This document shows, in pieces, positions 43,901-44,942 of a stretch of DNA of 44,942 nucleotides. The translations under genes and the position numbers were made by a program. The stretch's first letter is position 1; each line of letters opens with the position of its first letter. The DNA lies in assembly GCF_001553455.1 (NCBI RefSeq), contig NZ_BBOX01000125.1, positions 1-44,942 on the forward strand, read 5' to 3'. The stretch is from Streptomyces hygroscopicus subsp. hygroscopicus. GTDB lineage: Bacteria > Actinomycetota > Actinomycetes > Streptomycetales > Streptomycetaceae. Below the pieces are notes generated by a model. The model did no database searches and was not told the DNA's origin. It worked only from the letters and a program-made list of their open reading frames with translations.

Positions 43901-44942
43901 GCGGTTTCCAGCGGCGGCCCAGCCGGTCCAGGACGCTGCCGAGGATGTACAGCGACTCGTCCCGCATCCCGGCCGACAGCAGCAGTTCCCGCACCCCGTC
44001 GTGGAACTCGTAGCCGATGCCCGTCTCGTCCAGCGGGTCGGCGGTCCCCACCTTGCGCAGCAGTCCGCCCAGCAGGACCTCGGCCAGATCCCCGGGGCTG
44101 CCCTCCGGCTGGTGGATCCCCTGCACGAACTCCATCACGGGGATGTTCAACGGGGCGGCGGCCAGCCGGGACGCCAGCCGGAAGGCGCTCGGCGAGGCGG
44201 TGGCGCGGAACCGGAAGACGCGGTCCCAGGCGGTCGGTTCCGGTTCGGGCTCCCAGCGCTCGGCCGGCACCCCGGGCAGCAGCGCCATGGTGTCCTCGCC
44301 GCGCGGCGACGGCCGGGCCACCAGCCGTGCCCAGTTGCCCATCCACCGCGCGTCCAGCTCCAGCACCGGGACCGGCGGCTCGCCACCCGGCCAGGCCCCG
44401 CCGTCCGCCCGCCGCCAGGTGCCGTTGGGGGCGCCCGGTTCGGGCACCCGCACCCGCACCCGCTCCGGCGCCACCCCGGTGTGGTGCCAGCGGCCCTGGC
44501 GCAGGACGTGCAGCACCGCGACCGACGCGCGCCGCGCCCAGCGGGCCAGCGCGCGCTGGGCGCTGTCATCGGCCCAGGCCGCGCCGATGCCGTCGGTCAG
44601 CACCAGCACCACCCGCTTGCCGCGCGGCGCCATCCCGGCGACCGGCGACCGGTCCTCGGGCAGCGGGTGGTCGGTGTTCAGCCGGAGCACCCGGACGTCC
44701 CGGAAGGCGCCGGTGCGCTCCAACACGGTGACCAGGTGCGCGGCCGTCCGCCGCCACACCACCATCGAACTGCCGCCGTCCACCACCAGGACGGCGTCCA
44801 TCCAGCGCTCGCGCACCGGCACGCGGTCGGGCACCCACAGCCCCTCGCGCGCCGCGCGCTCGGCCGTGGCCTCCTCGTCGACCTCCGTCTCGACCGGCGA
44901 GGGCGAGGTGCGCTTGAGCGGCCGCAGCGCCCGGGACAGCGC
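40971..44942 (-). CDS. fxsT: FxSxx-COOH system NB-ARC/TPR protein (5' end outside window)
   Basis: At least 1323 aa are visible; the frame stays open to the right edge, so the start is missing (GTG 44834 is internal). The N-terminal part (KRTSPSPVETEVDEEAT, then RWMDAVLVVDGGSSMVVWR) matches the SAV_2336-type domain with a vWA-like metal site. A Ser/Pro-rich linker follows. Next comes the GNVPPRNNNFTGRQSLLD signature and an NB-ARC NTPase (P-loop GLGGVGKS, Walker B WLLVFDN, GDLPLAIEQA). At least nine C-terminal TPRs (LGEDHPTTLACAVNLSGDLR type) end it. This order is that of the TPR protein of FxSxx-COOH peptide systems. The role is probably signalling or regulation. It converges on the peptide-hydroxylase operon. 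Confidence 0.88.
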   Translation of the reverse strand, partial: ALSRALRPLKRTSPSPVETEVDEEATAERAAREGLWVPDRVPVRERWMDAVLVVDGGSSMVVWRRTAAHLVTVLERTGAFRDVRVLRLNTDHPLPEDRSPVAGMAPRGKRVVLVLTDGIGAAWADDSAQRALARWARRASVAVLHVLRQGRWHHTGVAPERVRVRVPEPGAPNGTWRRADGGAWPGGEPPVPVLELDARWMGNWARLVARPSPRGEDTMALLPGVPAERWEPEPEPTAWDRVFRFRATASPSAFRLASRLAAAPLNIPVMEFVQGIHQPEGSPGDLAEVLLGGLLRKVGTADPLDETGIGYEFHDGVRELLLSAGMRDESLYILGSVLDRLGRRWKPLLMLRDLLNHPSGPVRDLPQTERLLPYIRLQEQVYQALSGPYLEGARSFRALVLAHQALARPGESRPDPVEDASHRGKHVVSEAVAVTDATTPRTDPLSQADDSPSPPAHGTPGAAREHPRGTFVSVTAARSLPAVAERRAGEPPAIWGNVPPRNNNFTGRQSLLDTLHERLRSEGTAAVLPEALHGLGGVGKSQIALEYVHQHAADYDAVWWIPAERPEQIRQALVQLADRLGLHAGMEANTAVPSVLDALRTGRPCRDWLLVFDNAEELETVRPFFPSGGPGRILVTSRNAQWSRAARTVEVDVFEREESIELLRRRGPELPRDQADRVADALGDLPLAIEQAAAWLTETGMPVDEYLQVFEDERADVSTRRSELLAAGVPVDYPEPVAAAWNMSLRRLAETHPGALQLLQMCSFFAPEPISRRLFSGVRGVSLSPELSEVLQDPIKLGHAIREINRYALIKINHRSNTIEMHRLVQAVLIGQMSPQQQADMRHSAHVLLAFGDPNDVAPPNWGRYADLLSHVRASRAMECDDKWVRQMVRNLVRFLYVWGDHDGALELGNQVRRKWVETLGEDSPETLAVSRTLGHVLTVLGHFEEARALNSRTLELQRAREGEDHENTLVTLGAVAVDARYQGDFARSVELEKDRWARTLRLFGDEDPYTIAAANDYGVALRAAGDYAHARQVDEEARRTAGLVLGEEALLTILVEANLTIDVRESGDYMAARDMLEQTCARVRQLLPQNAPIGVYALRNLAVARRKAGDHEGALKLSREVLERYQLRYTEPNLHITTTALNLSMDLRQTADLEGARELGRKCLEEMRVSLGERHPVTLSAAIDLAVTLRLLGETDQALALNKETLPLLVERVGAAHPVALACAINMASDHYTLADYQEAHDLDTEALAACRSRLGEDHPTTLACAVNLSGDLRALGEGRRAEELHQDALGRMRRVLTAGHPATVAAARGIRADCDVEAIAV

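Noticed and set aside
44566..44834. GTG 44834 as the start of the NB-ARC/TPR gene
   Set aside because: The frame stays open through the right edge and the upstream residues (RALRPLKRT...DEEATAERAA) match the N-terminal domain, so the gene is cut by the window.

Overview
The window is high-GC DNA with GC-rich third codon positions, frequent GTG starts, Tat and lipoprotein export signals, sugar ABC importers with no ATPase gene of their own, small laccase and snapalysin genes, and rare TTA codons. All of this points to the chromosome of a Streptomyces or close relative. Every assignment was made by reading the sequence; no database search was run. No tRNA, rRNA, CRISPR, IS element or prophage gene was seen.

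Layout. (1) 1-5.3 kb: a DHA2-type efflux pump with a divergent TetR regulator, then a secreted PA14/GH2 beta-glycosidase, separated by stacked hairpins. (2) 5.8-10.2 kb: a secreted lamin-tail protein, a GH65 phosphorylase-type enzyme, and a secreted streptogrisin-like S1 protease with a LacI-type operator-like palindrome in its promoter. (3) 10.3-16.2 kb: a Tat-exported two-domain laccase, divergent from a two-gene operon. That operon encodes a ThuA-PQQ sugar dehydrogenase fusion and a protein combining a blue-copper cupredoxin, three Ig-like repeats and a DUF1080 (3-keto-glycoside hydrolase type) domain. Together they could form an extracellular sugar-oxidation and electron-transfer module. 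(4) 16.3-21.2 kb: RecQ with an unusual repetitive N-terminal extension, snapalysin with a TTA codon, a DeoR regulator, a frameshifted and truncated Nramp transporter remnant, and an HpcH/HpaI aldolase.

(5) 21.9-35.2 kb: an FAD oxidoreductase and a large carbohydrate region. It has two ABC sugar importers (each a lipoprotein plus two permeases), a zinc sugar/polyol dehydrogenase, a GH4 glycosidase, a PfkB sugar kinase and two DeoR regulators, arranged as two operon sets around a divergent promoter near 30.8 kb. (6) 35.2-38.6 kb: a DUF72 protein coupled to a 79-aa protein, a phosphoribosyltransferase, a DUF1876-like protein, an array of 19/21-bp repeats, and a Ser/Pro-rich DUF4232 lipoprotein with a TTA codon.

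(7) 38.6-44.9 kb: the most novel part. A 58-aa peptide gene lies 6 bp upstream of an HExxH-motif protein of the aKG-HExxH peptide beta-hydroxylase type, which has TTA as codon 13. Convergent to them is a giant vWA-like/NB-ARC/TPR protein of the FxSxx-COOH system type, which runs off the right edge. The peptide has a leader like those of FxSxx-COOH precursors, but its C-terminus is SATNVGCAS and lacks the FxSxx signature. No radical-SAM maturase is visible in the window. This looks like an atypical, probably bldA-dependent RiPP system.
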